A stretch of DNA of 64,000 nt from Modestobacter roseus (GCF_007994135.1 NZ_VLKF01000001.1:3472001-3536000), one strand, 5' to 3'. Positions 33,123 to 41,711 are shown, counted from the first letter of the stretch. Made by a program: numbers and translations. Notes: generated from the letters alone by a model not told the origin.

Positions 33123-34730
33123 TCAGCCGACCCGGACCGGCGCGACCAGCCGGATGGCGACCAACGCGACGTCGTCCTCCGGCCGGCCGTGCACCAGCCG
33201 GTCCAGCAGCTCGTCGCACAGCTTCCCCAGCGGCAGCCCGGCCACCTCGACGGCTGCCTGGCGCAGGCGCGCCATCCCCTCGTCGAGGTCCCCACCGCGC
33301 CGCTCGATCAGGCCGTCGGTGTAGAGCAGCACGGTCGTCCCGCAGTCGAGCGTGACCACCGACTCCGCCCGCTCGGCGGTCGCGTCCACGCCGAGCATCA
33401 GGTCACCGCGCCAGTCGGCGAGCGCGGCGAGGGTGCCGTCGGGGTGGATCACCAGCGGCGGCAGGTGGCCGGCGTTGCTCCACCGCATCCGGGTCAGCCC
33501 GCGGTCGGCCTCCGCGGGGGTCTGCTCGAAGCGGGCCACCGCCGCGGTGGCGTAGGTGTCCACGTGCAGCTGCGACATGGCGGCGTCCAGCCCGCGCAGC
33601 ACCTCGCCGGGGCCGGCGTCGCTGTAGGTGGCGACCCCGCGCAGCAGCGCCCGCAGCTGGCCCATCGCCGCGGCGGCCGCGGTGTCGTGCCCGACGACGT
33701 CGCCGATCACCAGCATCGTCGCACCGGACGGCTGGGTGAACGCGTCGTACCAGTCACCGCCGACCCGGGCGGCCTCCGCCGCGGGGGTGTAGCGGACCAC
33801 CACCTCGGCCTGGTCGTCCTCGTACCCACCGGTGAGCAGGCTGCGCTGCAGCGCCTCGGCCAGCTGGCGCTGCTGGTCGAACAGCCGGGCGTTGTCCAGC
33901 ACCAGCCCGGCCCGGTCGGCGACCTCCTGGGAGGTGGCCAGGTCGGCCTCGCTCGGCGTGCGCCGGCCGTCGAAGTAGAGGGTCAGCACCCCGAGGGTCC
34001 GGCCGCGGCCGCGCAACGGCAGGGTCACCCCGGAGCTCGGCGCGAGCAGCTGGAGCAGCTCCCGGGCCTCGCACTCGGGCATCAGGTCGGCCACGTCCGG
34101 ACCGGGCGCGACCACCATCTCCCCCAGCAGCGCCCGCACCACCGGTGAGGTCACCGGCATCGAGGAGAGCCGGACCTCGGCGTACCGCGCGACGATCGCG
34201 CGCTTCGCCGGGTCGACGTGCCACCAGCCGACGTCGCGGGGGCGCCCGTCGTCGTCCAGGACGGTGAGGATGCACCAGTCGCCCAGCACCGGGACGATCA
34301 GCCGCGGGATGCGGGCGGCCGCGGTGTCGACGTCCAGCGTGCCGGCCAGCTCGGCGCTCACCCGGGCCAGCATGGCCAGCCGCTCCTGGGCGGCCCGCCG
34401 GTCGGACACGTCGATGAAGTACATCGCCAGGCCGGCCTCGCTGGGCACCGCCCGCACCTCGAACCAGGCGTTCAGCGGGTGCGGGTAGAACGACTCCACC
34501 ATGGCCGATCGTCCGGTCGCGACGCACTCCCGGTAGGTCCGCCCGAAGTCGTCGTCGCGGTTGGCCGGGAACATCTCCCAGTAGTCGCGGCCGATCAGCT
34601 CCTCGCGCGGCACCCCGACGATCGCCTCGCCCGCCGCGTTCAGGTAGGTGATGCACCACTCGCGGTCGACGGACATGTAGCCCATCGGCATGAGCTCGAG
34701 CTCCCGCTCGCCGTCCTGATGAGCCGTCAC
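33123..34730 (-). CDS. PAS-GAF-SpoIIE (PP2C-type) serine phosphatase
   Basis: 535 residues. Domains in order: PAS (about 10-115, with PMGYMSVDREWCITYLNAAG), GAF (about 140-290), and SpoIIE phosphatase (about 310-530, with RVGGDWYDAF, LVIGDVVGHD and LYTDGLIERRG metal-binding motifs). Such proteins dephosphorylate anti-sigma-factor antagonists and so control general-stress sigma factors in response to a signal sensed by PAS/GAF. GTG at 34730 is preceded by GGAGGTGG. It is the last gene of a same-strand run after moaE, but no anti-sigma partner lies nearby. Confidence 0.93.
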   Translation of the reverse strand: MTAHQDGERELELMPMGYMSVDREWCITYLNAAGEAIVGVPREELIGRDYWEMFPANRDDDFGRTYRECVATGRSAMVESFYPHPLNAWFEVRAVPSEAGLAMYFIDVSDRRAAQERLAMLARVSAELAGTLDVDTAAARIPRLIVPVLGDWCILTVLDDDGRPRDVGWWHVDPAKRAIVARYAEVRLSSMPVTSPVVRALLGEMVVAPGPDVADLMPECEARELLQLLAPSSGVTLPLRGRGRTLGVLTLYFDGRRTPSEADLATSQEVADRAGLVLDNARLFDQQRQLAEALQRSLLTGGYEDDQAEVVVRYTPAAEAARVGGDWYDAFTQPSGATMLVIGDVVGHDTAAAAAMGQLRALLRGVATYSDAGPGEVLRGLDAAMSQLHVDTYATAAVARFEQTPAEADRGLTRMRWSNAGHLPPLVIHPDGTLAALADWRGDLMLGVDATAERAESVVTLDCGTTVLLYTDGLIERRGGDLDEGMARLRQAAVEVAGLPLGKLCDELLDRLVHGRPEDDVALVAIRLVAPVRVG

Positions 34731-34827
34731 GCCCCACCTCCCCGTCCCGGTTCGGAGGCCGAGCGGTTCAGTTATGTCATGACGGCTCGATGACGAGCAA
34801 GCAGCCACACCCCAGCCGCCCCAGCGG

Positions 34828-35247
34828 TCACGGGCAGGCGACCCACTCCTCGGCGCCGTCGGTGAACACCTGCCGCTTCCAGATCGGCAACCGGGCCTTC
34901 ACCTCGTCGACCAGCTCCGCGCAGGCGGTGAACGCCTGACCGCGGTGCGCGGCGCTGACCGCGCACGCCAGCGCCACGTCCCCGATGCCCAGCAGGCCGA
35001 CCCGGTGCGAGACGGCGACCGACTCCACCTCCGGCCGCGCGGCGAACTCGGCGGCGATCTCGGCGATCAGCGCGGCGGCGGTCGGGTGGCCGACGTACTC
35101 CAGCTCGGTGACCGAACGTCCGCCGTCGTGGTCGCGGACGACGCCGGCGAAGGAGACCACCGCGCCGGCCGCCTTCCCGGCGACGGCGTCCTCGTGCTCG
35201 GCGACCGAGAGCGGCTCGTCGGTGACCCGGGCCAGCAGCGTGCTCAC
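34828..35247 (-). CDS. moaE: Molybdopterin synthase large subunit MoaE
   Basis: 139 residues. Key blocks: GAVVSFAGVVRDHD, LEYVGHPTAA, SHRVGLLGIGD and KARLPIWKRQVF, the last holding the catalytic Lys pair. With MoaD it converts cyclic pyranopterin monophosphate to molybdopterin. The GTG at 35247 gives the standard length. It follows the MocA-like gene by 23 bases on the same strand. MoaD and MoaA are about 3 kb away on the other strand. Confidence 0.96.
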   Translation of the reverse strand: MSTLLARVTDEPLSVAEHEDAVAGKAAGAVVSFAGVVRDHDGGRSVTELEYVGHPTAAALIAEIAAEFAARPEVESVAVSHRVGLLGIGDVALACAVSAAHRGQAFTACAELVDEVKARLPIWKRQVFTDGAEEWVACP

Positions 35248-35270
35248 GGCGGCGACGGTACCCGGGGAGG

Positions 35271-35846
35271 TCACCCGGAGGGCGGGACGTCGAGGTCGGT
35301 GGGGTCGGCCAGACCGGTGCAGTCGACCTCGACCACGTCGCGGCCGGCCAGGTAGGCGCGGGCGCCCTCGTCGCCGGTGGCCGTCTCCACCACCCCGGCC
35401 CAGTGCTCGCGGCCGAGCAGCACCGGGTGGCCACGGACGCCGCCGTAGCTGGCCACCGCCAGGGCGTCGGGGGCCGCGTGCGCGGCGACCCGGGCCAGCG
35501 CCTCCGGCGTCATCCCCGGCATGTCGACCAGCTGCACCAGCACGGCGGTGACCCGGCCGGGCCACCCGCGCAGGCCCTCCAGCCCGGTGCGCAGGCTGGA
35601 GGCCATGCCGGTCTCCCAGTCGCGGTTGGCCAGCACGCTGGCGCCGGAGAGGTCGGCACGCTGCCACACCTCCACGGCGGCGGCGCCCAGGACGACGAGC
35701 ACCGGGTCGCAGACCGCCGTCGCCGTCCGCACCGCCCGTTCGACCAGCAGGCTGCCGCGGTACTCGACCAGCGCCTTCGGCATGCCGTACCGCCGGCCTC
35801 CCCCGGCGGCGAGGACCAGGCCGGCCACGGGTGCGCCGGAGGTCAT
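35271..35846 (-). CDS. MobA/MocA-like nucleotidyltransferase
   Basis: 191 residues. LVLAAGGGRRYGMPKAL is the nucleotide-binding signature, and LVQLVDMPGMTPE contains the metal-binding Asp of the MobA fold. MocA makes the cytosine dinucleotide form of the molybdenum cofactor used by xanthine-dehydrogenase/CO-dehydrogenase-type enzymes. This matches the XdhC/coxDE-like genes at 2.9-6 kb. The ATG overlaps the MarR stop (ATGA) and moaE follows. MobA (GMP form) is possible but the sequence looks closer to MocA. Confidence 0.85.
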   Translation of the reverse strand: MTSGAPVAGLVLAAGGGRRYGMPKALVEYRGSLLVERAVRTATAVCDPVLVVLGAAAVEVWQRADLSGASVLANRDWETGMASSLRTGLEGLRGWPGRVTAVLVQLVDMPGMTPEALARVAAHAAPDALAVASYGGVRGHPVLLGREHWAGVVETATGDEGARAYLAGRDVVEVDCTGLADPTDLDVPPSG

Positions 35847-36349
35847 CCGCCGGCCGCCGCTCGGACCTGCTCGCTGGTCAGGCACGGCTCGGCCTGGTCG
35901 CTGGCGTGCGCCACCCGGGCCAGCAGCCGGCGCAGCTGCGCGCTCTCGTCCGCGTCGAGGTCGCCGAGGAGCCGGCCCTCCACCGCCCGCAGTGCCGCCC
36001 GGGACCGCTCCAGCGCCGCCCGGCCCTCGGCGGTGACCACCACCTGGCGCACCCGCCGGTCAGCGGGGTCGGGCCTGCGGGTGACCAGCCCCGCGGCCTG
36101 CAGGTCGTCGACCAGGTAGGTCATCGCGGTCTTGTCGATGGCCAGCCGCTGGGCCAGCGCCAGCTGGGAGGACGGCGGCCCGGCCTGCACCGCCACCAGC
36201 ACCTGGTAGCCCCGCGGGCCACCGGGCAGGTCGTCGACCGCGGTGAGGGCGGTCTGCCGGAAGGCAGTGGCGACCCGGTGCAGCGACCACCCCAGCTCGT
36301 CCTCCAGCCCGGGGGCGGCCGGGCCGACCTGCTCTCGACTGCTCGTCAC
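35843..36349 (-). CDS. MarR family transcriptional regulator
   Basis: 168 residues. The winged helix-turn-helix (about 60-125) includes LAQRLAIDKTAMTYLVDDLQ and the wing RRPDPADRRVRQVVVT, a clear MarR signature. It is divergent from an epoxide hydrolase gene and translationally coupled to the MocA-like gene. Two related 11-base elements lie in the intergenic region. MarR proteins usually answer to small phenolic or oxidant ligands. Whether it also regulates the cofactor genes downstream is unknown. Confidence 0.92.
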   Translation of the reverse strand: MTSSREQVGPAAPGLEDELGWSLHRVATAFRQTALTAVDDLPGGPRGYQVLVAVQAGPPSSQLALAQRLAIDKTAMTYLVDDLQAAGLVTRRPDPADRRVRQVVVTAEGRAALERSRAALRAVEGRLLGDLDADESAQLRRLLARVAHASDQAEPCLTSEQVRAAAGG

Positions 36350-36384
36350 CGGCGCATCGTACGGGAATGCTACCGTCCGGTCAA

Positions 36385-36411
36385 CAGATCATCTGAGTGC
36401 CAGACGATCTC
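36385..36411. promoter_or_regulatory. Candidate MarR operator pair
   Basis: CAGATCATCTG (36385-36395) is a perfect 5-1-5 inverted repeat. CAGACGATCTC (36401-36411) is an imperfect copy 16 bases on, between the divergent marR-like and epoxide hydrolase genes. Confidence 0.5.
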
Positions 36412-36440
36412 ACCGACCGACGACCGTGAGGCGACCGACC

Positions 36441-37640
36441 ATGAGCACGACCAACCACCCCGACCGCGCCGCGACCGCCGCCGACGCGGTCCACCCGTTC
36501 ACCGTCGACGTGCCGCAGGCCCAGCTCGACGACCTGCAGCAGCGACTGGCCGCCACCCGCTGGCCGGACGCCGAGACCGTCGCCGACACCAGCCAGGGGC
36601 CGCAGCTGGCCAAGGTCCGGGCCCTGGTCGAGCGCTGGCGCACCGGCTACGACTGGCGGGCCACCGAGGCGCTGCTGAACGGGTGGGACCAGTTCGTCAC
36701 CACCATCGACGGCCTGGACGTGCACTTCCTGCACGTCCGCTCCCCCGAGCCGGACGCGATGCCGATGGTGATGACCCACGGTTGGCCGGGCTCCGTGCTG
36801 GAGTTCCGCTCGGTCATCGGGCCGCTGACCGACCCCGTGGCGCACGGCGGCCGTGCCGAGGACGCCTTCTCCCTGGTGATCCCGAGCCTGCCCGGCTTCG
36901 GGTTCTCCGGACGGCCCACCGGCACCGGCTGGGACCTGCCCCGCACGGCCCGCGCCTGGATCACGCTGATGGCCCGGCTGGGCTACGACCGCTTCGTCGC
37001 CCAGGGCGGCGACCTCGGCGCCGGGGTCACCGAGGAGATGGCCGCACTGACCGCCACCACCCCCACCGGGCTGGCCGGCATGCACCTGAACATGGCCATG
37101 TTCTGGCCCACCCCGCAGGAGATGGCCGAGGCCACCCCGGAGGAGCAGCAGATGCTCACCGAGGCCCGCTACTACGACGAGGTGCTGTCCGGCTACGCCA
37201 AGCAGATGTCCACCCGGCCGCAGACGATCGGCTACGCCCTGTCGGACTCCCCCGTCGGGCTGGCCGCGTGGATCTACGCGATGTTCCAGGACGTCGGCGG
37301 CGCGCGCGGGGACGCCGAGGCGGTCTTCGACGTCGACGAGATGATCGACGACGTGATGCTGTACTGGCTCACCGGCACCGCGGCGTCCTCGGCCCGGATG
37401 TACTGGGAGCTCGCCCAGGGCCAGTGGGGGCCGCCGGCCGGCGCAGCGCCGATCGACCTGCCGACCGGGATCACCATCATGCCGGGGGAGTACGTGCGCA
37501 AGTCCCGCCGCTGGGTCGAGCGCCGCTACACCGACCTGCTGCACTTCGACCAGGTCGCCGCCGGCGGGCACTTCGCCGCGCTGGAGCAGCCGGAGCTGCT
37601 GGTCGAGGAGATCCGGACGACGTTCCGGCGGCTGCGCTGA
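36441..37640 (+). CDS. Epoxide hydrolase (EPHX1/juvenile hormone type)
   Basis: 399 residues. The N-terminal EHN domain (PFTVDVPQAQLDDLQQRLAA onward) is followed by an alpha/beta hydrolase with oxyanion motif HGWPGS, nucleophile QGGDLG (Asp) and the catalytic His in AGGHFAALEQP. It hydrolyses epoxides to diols. No membrane anchor is present, so it is a soluble bacterial form. It is divergent from the MarR gene and probably regulated by it. Length is normal. Confidence 0.92.
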   Translation: MSTTNHPDRAATAADAVHPFTVDVPQAQLDDLQQRLAATRWPDAETVADTSQGPQLAKVRALVERWRTGYDWRATEALLNGWDQFVTTIDGLDVHFLHVRSPEPDAMPMVMTHGWPGSVLEFRSVIGPLTDPVAHGGRAEDAFSLVIPSLPGFGFSGRPTGTGWDLPRTARAWITLMARLGYDRFVAQGGDLGAGVTEEMAALTATTPTGLAGMHLNMAMFWPTPQEMAEATPEEQQMLTEARYYDEVLSGYAKQMSTRPQTIGYALSDSPVGLAAWIYAMFQDVGGARGDAEAVFDVDEMIDDVMLYWLTGTAASSARMYWELAQGQWGPPAGAAPIDLPTGITIMPGEYVRKSRRWVERRYTDLLHFDQVAAGGHFAALEQPELLVEEIRTTFRRLR

Positions 37641-37661
37641 TCCCTCACCGGCTGACCGCCC

Positions 37662-38696
37662 TCACCGGGGGTAGACGGCGACCTCGGAGGCCTTGACCGA
37701 GGCCCAGACGTCGGCGCCGGGCGCGAGCCCCAGCTCGGCGAAGGAGGTGGCGGTGACGTCGGCGGTCAGCGCCACCTCCCCGGCCAGGTCGCAGCGCACC
37801 ACCGGCCCGTGCGGGGTGGCGGTGACCAGCCGCAGCGGCCACACGTTGCGCGGGCTGCCCGCCGGGCGCTGCAGGTAGAGCGCCACCGACTCCGGCCGGA
37901 CGGCGACGAACACCGACCCCCGCGCGTCGGCGGCCACCGCGACCACGCCGCCGCCGTCCAGCTCGACCGTCGTCCCGGCGCCGGTGCCGGCCAGCAGGAC
38001 CAGGCCGACCAGCCGGGCCACGTAGTCGGTGCGCGGCCGGCGCGCGACCTCGGCCGGGGTGCCGGCCTGCACCACCCGGCCCTCCTCGATGACCAGGATC
38101 CGGTCGGCCAGCGCCATTGCGTCGACCGGGTCGTGGGTGACCAGCACCGCGCTGCCGGCGTAGTCGGCGAGGTGCCGGTGCAGCTCGGCCCGGACGGCGA
38201 GCCGGGTGCGCGCGTCCAGCGCCGACAGCGGCTCGTCGAGCAGCAGCACCCGGGGGTCGCCGACCAGCGCCCGGGCGAGCGCGGCCCGCTGCGCCTGCCC
38301 ACCGGAGAGCTGCCCGGGACGCCGCGCCCCGAGGTCGGCCAACCCCACCCGCTCCAGCCAGCGCCCGGCGACGGCGCGCGCCTCCGCCCGCCCGGCACCG
38401 CGGGTGCGCAGCCCGAACGCCACGTTCTCGGTGACCGTCAGGTGCGGGAACAGCAGGTGGTCCTGGAACACCACGCCCACCGACCGCTGGTGCGCGGGCA
38501 GTGGATCCCAGGCCCGGCCGTCCACCCGCACGTACCCGTCACCGGGACGCAGCAGCCCGGCCAGGACGCGCAAGACGGTGGACTTGCCGGCGCCGTTGGG
38601 TCCCAGCACCGCGAGCACCTCGCCGTCGGCCACCGCGACGTCGACGTCGACGCTGACGCCGCCCCGGTCGACCACGACGCGCGCGTCCAGCGTCAT
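37662..38696 (-). CDS. modC: Molybdate ABC transporter ATPase ModC
   Basis: 344 residues. Walker A is GPNGAGKST, the Q-loop is VVFQDHLLFPH, the signature is LSGGQAQRA, Walker B is VLLLDEPLSALD, and the switch His is in LVTHDPVDA. The C-terminal part (about 230-344) includes TOBE/Mop-like strands ending VWASVKASEVAVYPR, typical of ModC. It powers molybdate or tungstate import together with modB and modA, which overlap it in the same operon. Its ATG overlaps the modB stop by 4 bases. Confidence 0.93.
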   Translation of the reverse strand: MTLDARVVVDRGGVSVDVDVAVADGEVLAVLGPNGAGKSTVLRVLAGLLRPGDGYVRVDGRAWDPLPAHQRSVGVVFQDHLLFPHLTVTENVAFGLRTRGAGRAEARAVAGRWLERVGLADLGARRPGQLSGGQAQRAALARALVGDPRVLLLDEPLSALDARTRLAVRAELHRHLADYAGSAVLVTHDPVDAMALADRILVIEEGRVVQAGTPAEVARRPRTDYVARLVGLVLLAGTGAGTTVELDGGGVVAVAADARGSVFVAVRPESVALYLQRPAGSPRNVWPLRLVTATPHGPVVRCDLAGEVALTADVTATSFAELGLAPGADVWASVKASEVAVYPR

Positions 38697-39496
38697 GCCG
38701 CGGCCCGGCCCAGCCAGCGGTCGCGCAGCAGCAGCAGGGTGGCCAGCGAGACGCCGAGCAGCACCAGCGAGAGCGCGATCGCCGCTTCCGGGTCCGACTG
38801 CAACGCCAGGTAGACCGCCAGCGGCATCGTCTGCGTCGTCCCGGGGAAGTTGCCGGCGAAGGTGATCGTCGCGCCGAACTCGCCCAGCGCCCGGGCCCAG
38901 CAGAGCACGGCGCCGGCGGCGATCCCGGGGGCGACCAGCGGCAGGGTGACCCGGCGGAACGTCGTCCACCGGTTCGCGCCCAGGGTGGCGGCGGCGTCCT
39001 CGAACCGGGCGTCCGCCGCGCGCAGCGCGCCCTCGACGCTGATCACCAGGAACGGCATCGCCACGAACGTCTCGGCGATCACCACCGCGGTCGTGGTGAA
39101 CGGGATGCTCACCCCGAGGTGCTCGTACAGCGGCCCGCCGAGCAGCCCGGTGCGGCCGAGGACCAGGAAGAGCGCGACGCCGCCGACCACCGGCGGCAGC
39201 ACCAGCGGCACGGTCACCAGCGCGCGGAGGACGGCGCGGCCGCGGATCCGGGAGCGGGCCAGCACCCAGGCCAGCGGGACGCCCAGCACCAGGGAGAGCG
39301 CGGTGGCCGCGGTCGCCGAGACGAGCGAGAGCCGCAGCGCCTCGCCGACCTGTTCCCGGGCCAGCTGCGGTCCGATCTCCGACCACGGCGCCCGGACGAC
39401 CAGCCCGACGAGCGGCAGCACCAGGAACGCGACCGCCACGGCCGCCGGGACGAGCAGCGGCGCCGGGACCCCGCCGTCCCGGAGGCGGCGGCTCAC
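38693..39496 (-). CDS. modB: Molybdate ABC transporter permease ModB
   Basis: 267 residues with about five or six membrane helices. The EAA loop reads DAAATLGANRWTTFRRVTLP, and LARALGEFGATITFAGNFPG is the ModB signature following it. GTG start overlaps the modA stop (GTGA). It forms the homodimeric membrane channel of the molybdate importer. Confidence 0.94.
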   Translation of the reverse strand: MSRRLRDGGVPAPLLVPAAVAVAFLVLPLVGLVVRAPWSEIGPQLAREQVGEALRLSLVSATAATALSLVLGVPLAWVLARSRIRGRAVLRALVTVPLVLPPVVGGVALFLVLGRTGLLGGPLYEHLGVSIPFTTTAVVIAETFVAMPFLVISVEGALRAADARFEDAAATLGANRWTTFRRVTLPLVAPGIAAGAVLCWARALGEFGATITFAGNFPGTTQTMPLAVYLALQSDPEAAIALSLVLLGVSLATLLLLRDRWLGRAAA

Positions 39497-40308
39497 GGGG
39501 TGCGGAAGCCGGCGTCGGCGAGGGCCTGCCGGCCGGCCGGGGACCGCACCAGGTCGACGAACGCGCGGGCGGCCTCCGGGGCGGGCGCGTCGGCCAGCAC
39601 GCCGATCGGGTACTCGTTGACCGCCCCGTCCGCCTCCGGGAACGCGATGCCCTCGACGTCGGGGCCGGCCGCGCGGACGTCGGTGGCGTAGACCAGCGCC
39701 GCGTCGACCTCGCCCAGCTGCACCTTGGTGAGGGCGGCCCTGACGTCCTCCTCCTCGGTGTCCGGCCGCGCGGTGATGCCGGCCGCGGCGAAGACGTCCT
39801 CCGCCGCGGCGCCGCAGGGCACCTCCCGGGCGCAGACGGCGAGGGTGAGCTCCGGGTCGGCGAAGTCGGCCAGCCCGGTGACGTCGCCCGGGTTGCCGGC
39901 GGGCACCGCGATCTCCAGCACGTTCGCCGCGACGACCGCCGGTTCCCCGGCCAGCAGCCCGGCATCGGCGACGACGGCCATCTGCTGCTCGTTGGCCGGG
40001 GCGAAGACGTCGGCCGGGGCGCCCTGGGCGAGCTGGGTGGCCAGCGCCGAGCTGCCGGCGAAGGTGAACCGCACGTCCAGCCCGGGGTCGTCGGCCTCCA
40101 GCTGCTCGCCCAGGTCGGTGAAGACGTCGGTGAGCGAGGCGGCGGCGAACACGGTGAGCGTGCGGTCGGCCCCGGCGGCGGGGCCCCCACAGCCGGCCAG
40201 GAGCAACGCGACCATGCAGAGGACCAGCACCCCCACGGCACGGCGGCACCGCAGATGCGCGCTCGCTCCGCTCCTCGCTCGCTGGCGCTCGCTGCGGTGC
40301 TCACTCAC
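39493..40308 (-). CDS. modA: Molybdate-binding lipoprotein ModA
   Basis: 271 residues. The lipobox is LLAGC (around residue 40). The mature protein begins LTVFAAASLTDVFTDLG, the ModA hallmark, with the FTFAGSSALATQLAQGAPAD ligand loop. It captures molybdate outside the membrane for ModBC. The GTG start at 40308 overlaps the regulator's stop. The first 24 residues are encoded by a GAGCG-rich repeat-like segment and are unusually Arg/Ser-rich for a signal peptide; a shorter form starting nearer the hydrophobic stretch is possible. Confidence 0.93.
   Translation of the reverse strand: MSEHRSERQRARSGASAHLRCRRAVGVLVLCMVALLLAGCGGPAAGADRTLTVFAAASLTDVFTDLGEQLEADDPGLDVRFTFAGSSALATQLAQGAPADVFAPANEQQMAVVADAGLLAGEPAVVAANVLEIAVPAGNPGDVTGLADFADPELTLAVCAREVPCGAAAEDVFAAAGITARPDTEEEDVRAALTKVQLGEVDAALVYATDVRAAGPDVEGIAFPEADGAVNEYPIGVLADAPAPEAARAFVDLVRSPAGRQALADAGFRTP
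40246..40300. repeat. Repeat-like palindromic segment in the 5' end of modA
   Basis: GCACCGCAG (40246-40254) and CTGCGGTGC (40292-40300) are inverted ends around a run of GCTCGC/GCTCC motifs. It resembles the GC-skewed short dispersed elements found in many actinobacterial genomes. It contributes codons to the modA signal-peptide region. Confidence 0.5.
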
Positions 40309-40697
40309 GGCACGTCCACGCTGACCTGGGTGGCCTTCACCGTCGCCACCGCACGGGCGCCGACCTCCAGCCCGAGCTCGTCGGCGGCCTCCCGGCTCAT
40401 CAGCGACACCAGCCGGAAGGGCCCGGCCTGGATCTCCACCTGGGCCATCACGCCGTCCCGCAGCACCCGGGTGACGATGCCGGCCATCCGGTTGCGCGCC
40501 GAGGACGACCGGGTCACCCCGGGCGCCGGCGCCTCGTGCAGCTCGGCGGCCACCCGGGCCAGGTCGACCCCGTCGACCTGCGCCGGGCCGGCGTCGCGGG
40601 AGGCGGCGAGCCGGTCGGCGTCGATCCAGCGCCGCACGGTGTCATCGCTCACCCCGAGCAGCGCGGCGGCCTCGGCGATGCGGTAGGTGGCGGCCAC
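40305..40697 (-). CDS. Mop-domain DNA-binding protein (molybdate-responsive regulator)
   Basis: 130 residues. The N-terminal excisionase/MerR-like HTH (YRIAEAAALLGVSDDTVRRW) is followed by a linker and a C-terminal Mop/TOBE domain (RNRMAGIVTRVLRDGVMAQVE to VKATQVSVDVP). The Mop domain binds molybdate or pterin, so the protein is a likely molybdate sensor for this operon. GTG at 40697 lies 6 bases after a TACCGT hexamer, suggesting a leaderless transcript. It is the first gene of a four-gene overlapping operon ending in modC. Confidence 0.9.
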   Translation of the reverse strand: MAATYRIAEAAALLGVSDDTVRRWIDADRLAASRDAGPAQVDGVDLARVAAELHEAPAPGVTRSSSARNRMAGIVTRVLRDGVMAQVEIQAGPFRLVSLMSREAADELGLEVGARAVATVKATQVSVDVP

Positions 40698-40703
40698 CAG
40701 AGC

Positions 40704-40733
40704 ACGGTAACCACCGCAGATGCGGAACTACAA
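40704..40733 (-). promoter_or_regulatory. Promoter of the mod operon with an internal palindrome
   Basis: On the minus strand TTGTAG (40733-40728), 18 bases and TACCGT (40709-40704) precede the GTG by 6 bases. CCGCAGATGCGG (40714-40725), a 5-2-5 palindrome, sits in the spacer and could be an autoregulatory site. Confidence 0.5.
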
Positions 40734-40765
40734 GCGCGTATCCCCCGCCACTGCGGCGATCCGGG

Positions 40766-41548
40766 TCAGGCGGGGACGCGTCGGCGGAGCAGCACCGGGG
40801 ACCGGCCGCGGACCGGCCGGGCCTCCCCGCGGGCCGGCCGCAGCGAGGCGAGCGACCAGGCCCCCACCCGGAACAGGGCCTCGCGGATGATCCGGCCGTT
40901 CATCTTGCTCTGCCCGAACTCCCGGTCGGCGAAGACGATGGGCACCTCGGCCACGCGGAGCCCCCGGGACCACGCCTGCCGGGCCACGTCGATCTGGAAG
41001 CAGTACCCCTGCGACTGCACCGATCCCAGGTCCAGCGACTGCAGCGCCTGCCGGCGGAAGGCGCGGAACCCGCCGGTCGCGTCACCGATCGGCAGGCCGA
41101 GGGCCACCTGGACGTAGCGGTTCGCCGTCCGGCTGAGCACCTCGCGGCGCCGCGGCCAGTCGCGCACGCTGCCACCGGGCACCCAGCGCGACCCCAGGAC
41201 GACGTCGGCGGTCGCCAACCGCGCCAGCAGCCCGGGCAGGTCCTCCGCGCGGTGCGAACCGTCGGCGTCCATCTGCGCGACCACCTCGTAGCCGGCGTCC
41301 AGCGCCCAGCGGAACCCCTGCACGTAGGCCGGCCCGAGACCGGCCTTGCCGGGGCGGTGCAGCACGTGCACCCGGGGGTCCGTCGCGGCGATCCGGTCGG
41401 CCAGGGCGCCGGTGCCGTCCGGGCTCGCGTCGTCGATGACCAGCACGTGCGCCTCCGGGACGGCCGCCAGCACCGCGCTCAGCGTCCGGGGCAGGCTCTC
41501 GCGCTCCTGGTAGGTCGGGATGCAGACGCACACGTCTCGAAGGCTCAC
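40766..41548 (-). CDS. Polyprenol monophosphomannose synthase (family 2 glycosyltransferase)
   Basis: 260 residues. It starts VCVCIPTYQERESLP, then VIDDASPDGTG, and the DXD-type AQMDADGSHRAEDLP, followed by VLGSRWVPGGSV: the DPM1/Ppm1 pattern. It moves mannose from GDP-mannose to a polyprenyl phosphate on the cytoplasmic face. There is no membrane domain, as in bacterial DPM1-like enzymes. The GTG at 41548 gives the conserved N-terminus. It is divergent from a lipoprotein gene and a PMT gene that would use its product. Confidence 0.92.
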   Translation of the reverse strand: MSLRDVCVCIPTYQERESLPRTLSAVLAAVPEAHVLVIDDASPDGTGALADRIAATDPRVHVLHRPGKAGLGPAYVQGFRWALDAGYEVVAQMDADGSHRAEDLPGLLARLATADVVLGSRWVPGGSVRDWPRRREVLSRTANRYVQVALGLPIGDATGGFRAFRRQALQSLDLGSVQSQGYCFQIDVARQAWSRGLRVAEVPIVFADREFGQSKMNGRIIREALFRVGAWSLASLRPARGEARPVRGRSPVLLRRRVPA

Positions 41549-41583
41549 CGTCGGGCCGTGCCCCCCTCCGACCGGGGGACACC

Positions 41584-41605
41584 TGCCCGAGGACACGATC
41601 GGGCA
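41584..41605. promoter_or_regulatory. Inverted repeat in the divergent region
   Basis: TGCCCGA (41584-41590) and TCGGGCA (41599-41605) are perfect complements with an 8-base spacer. They lie between the Man-P-polyprenol synthase gene and the lipoprotein gene. It is either an operator or a 5' UTR hairpin. Confidence 0.4.
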
Positions 41606-41711
41606 ACGATTTACGAGTCTTGACCGGATCGTTACCCCGTGGTGCGGGTGCCTCGCCGGAGCCGCGGACATGGCAGGAGGGACCGACGAACGCGACCTCA
41701 AGGAGCACGAC

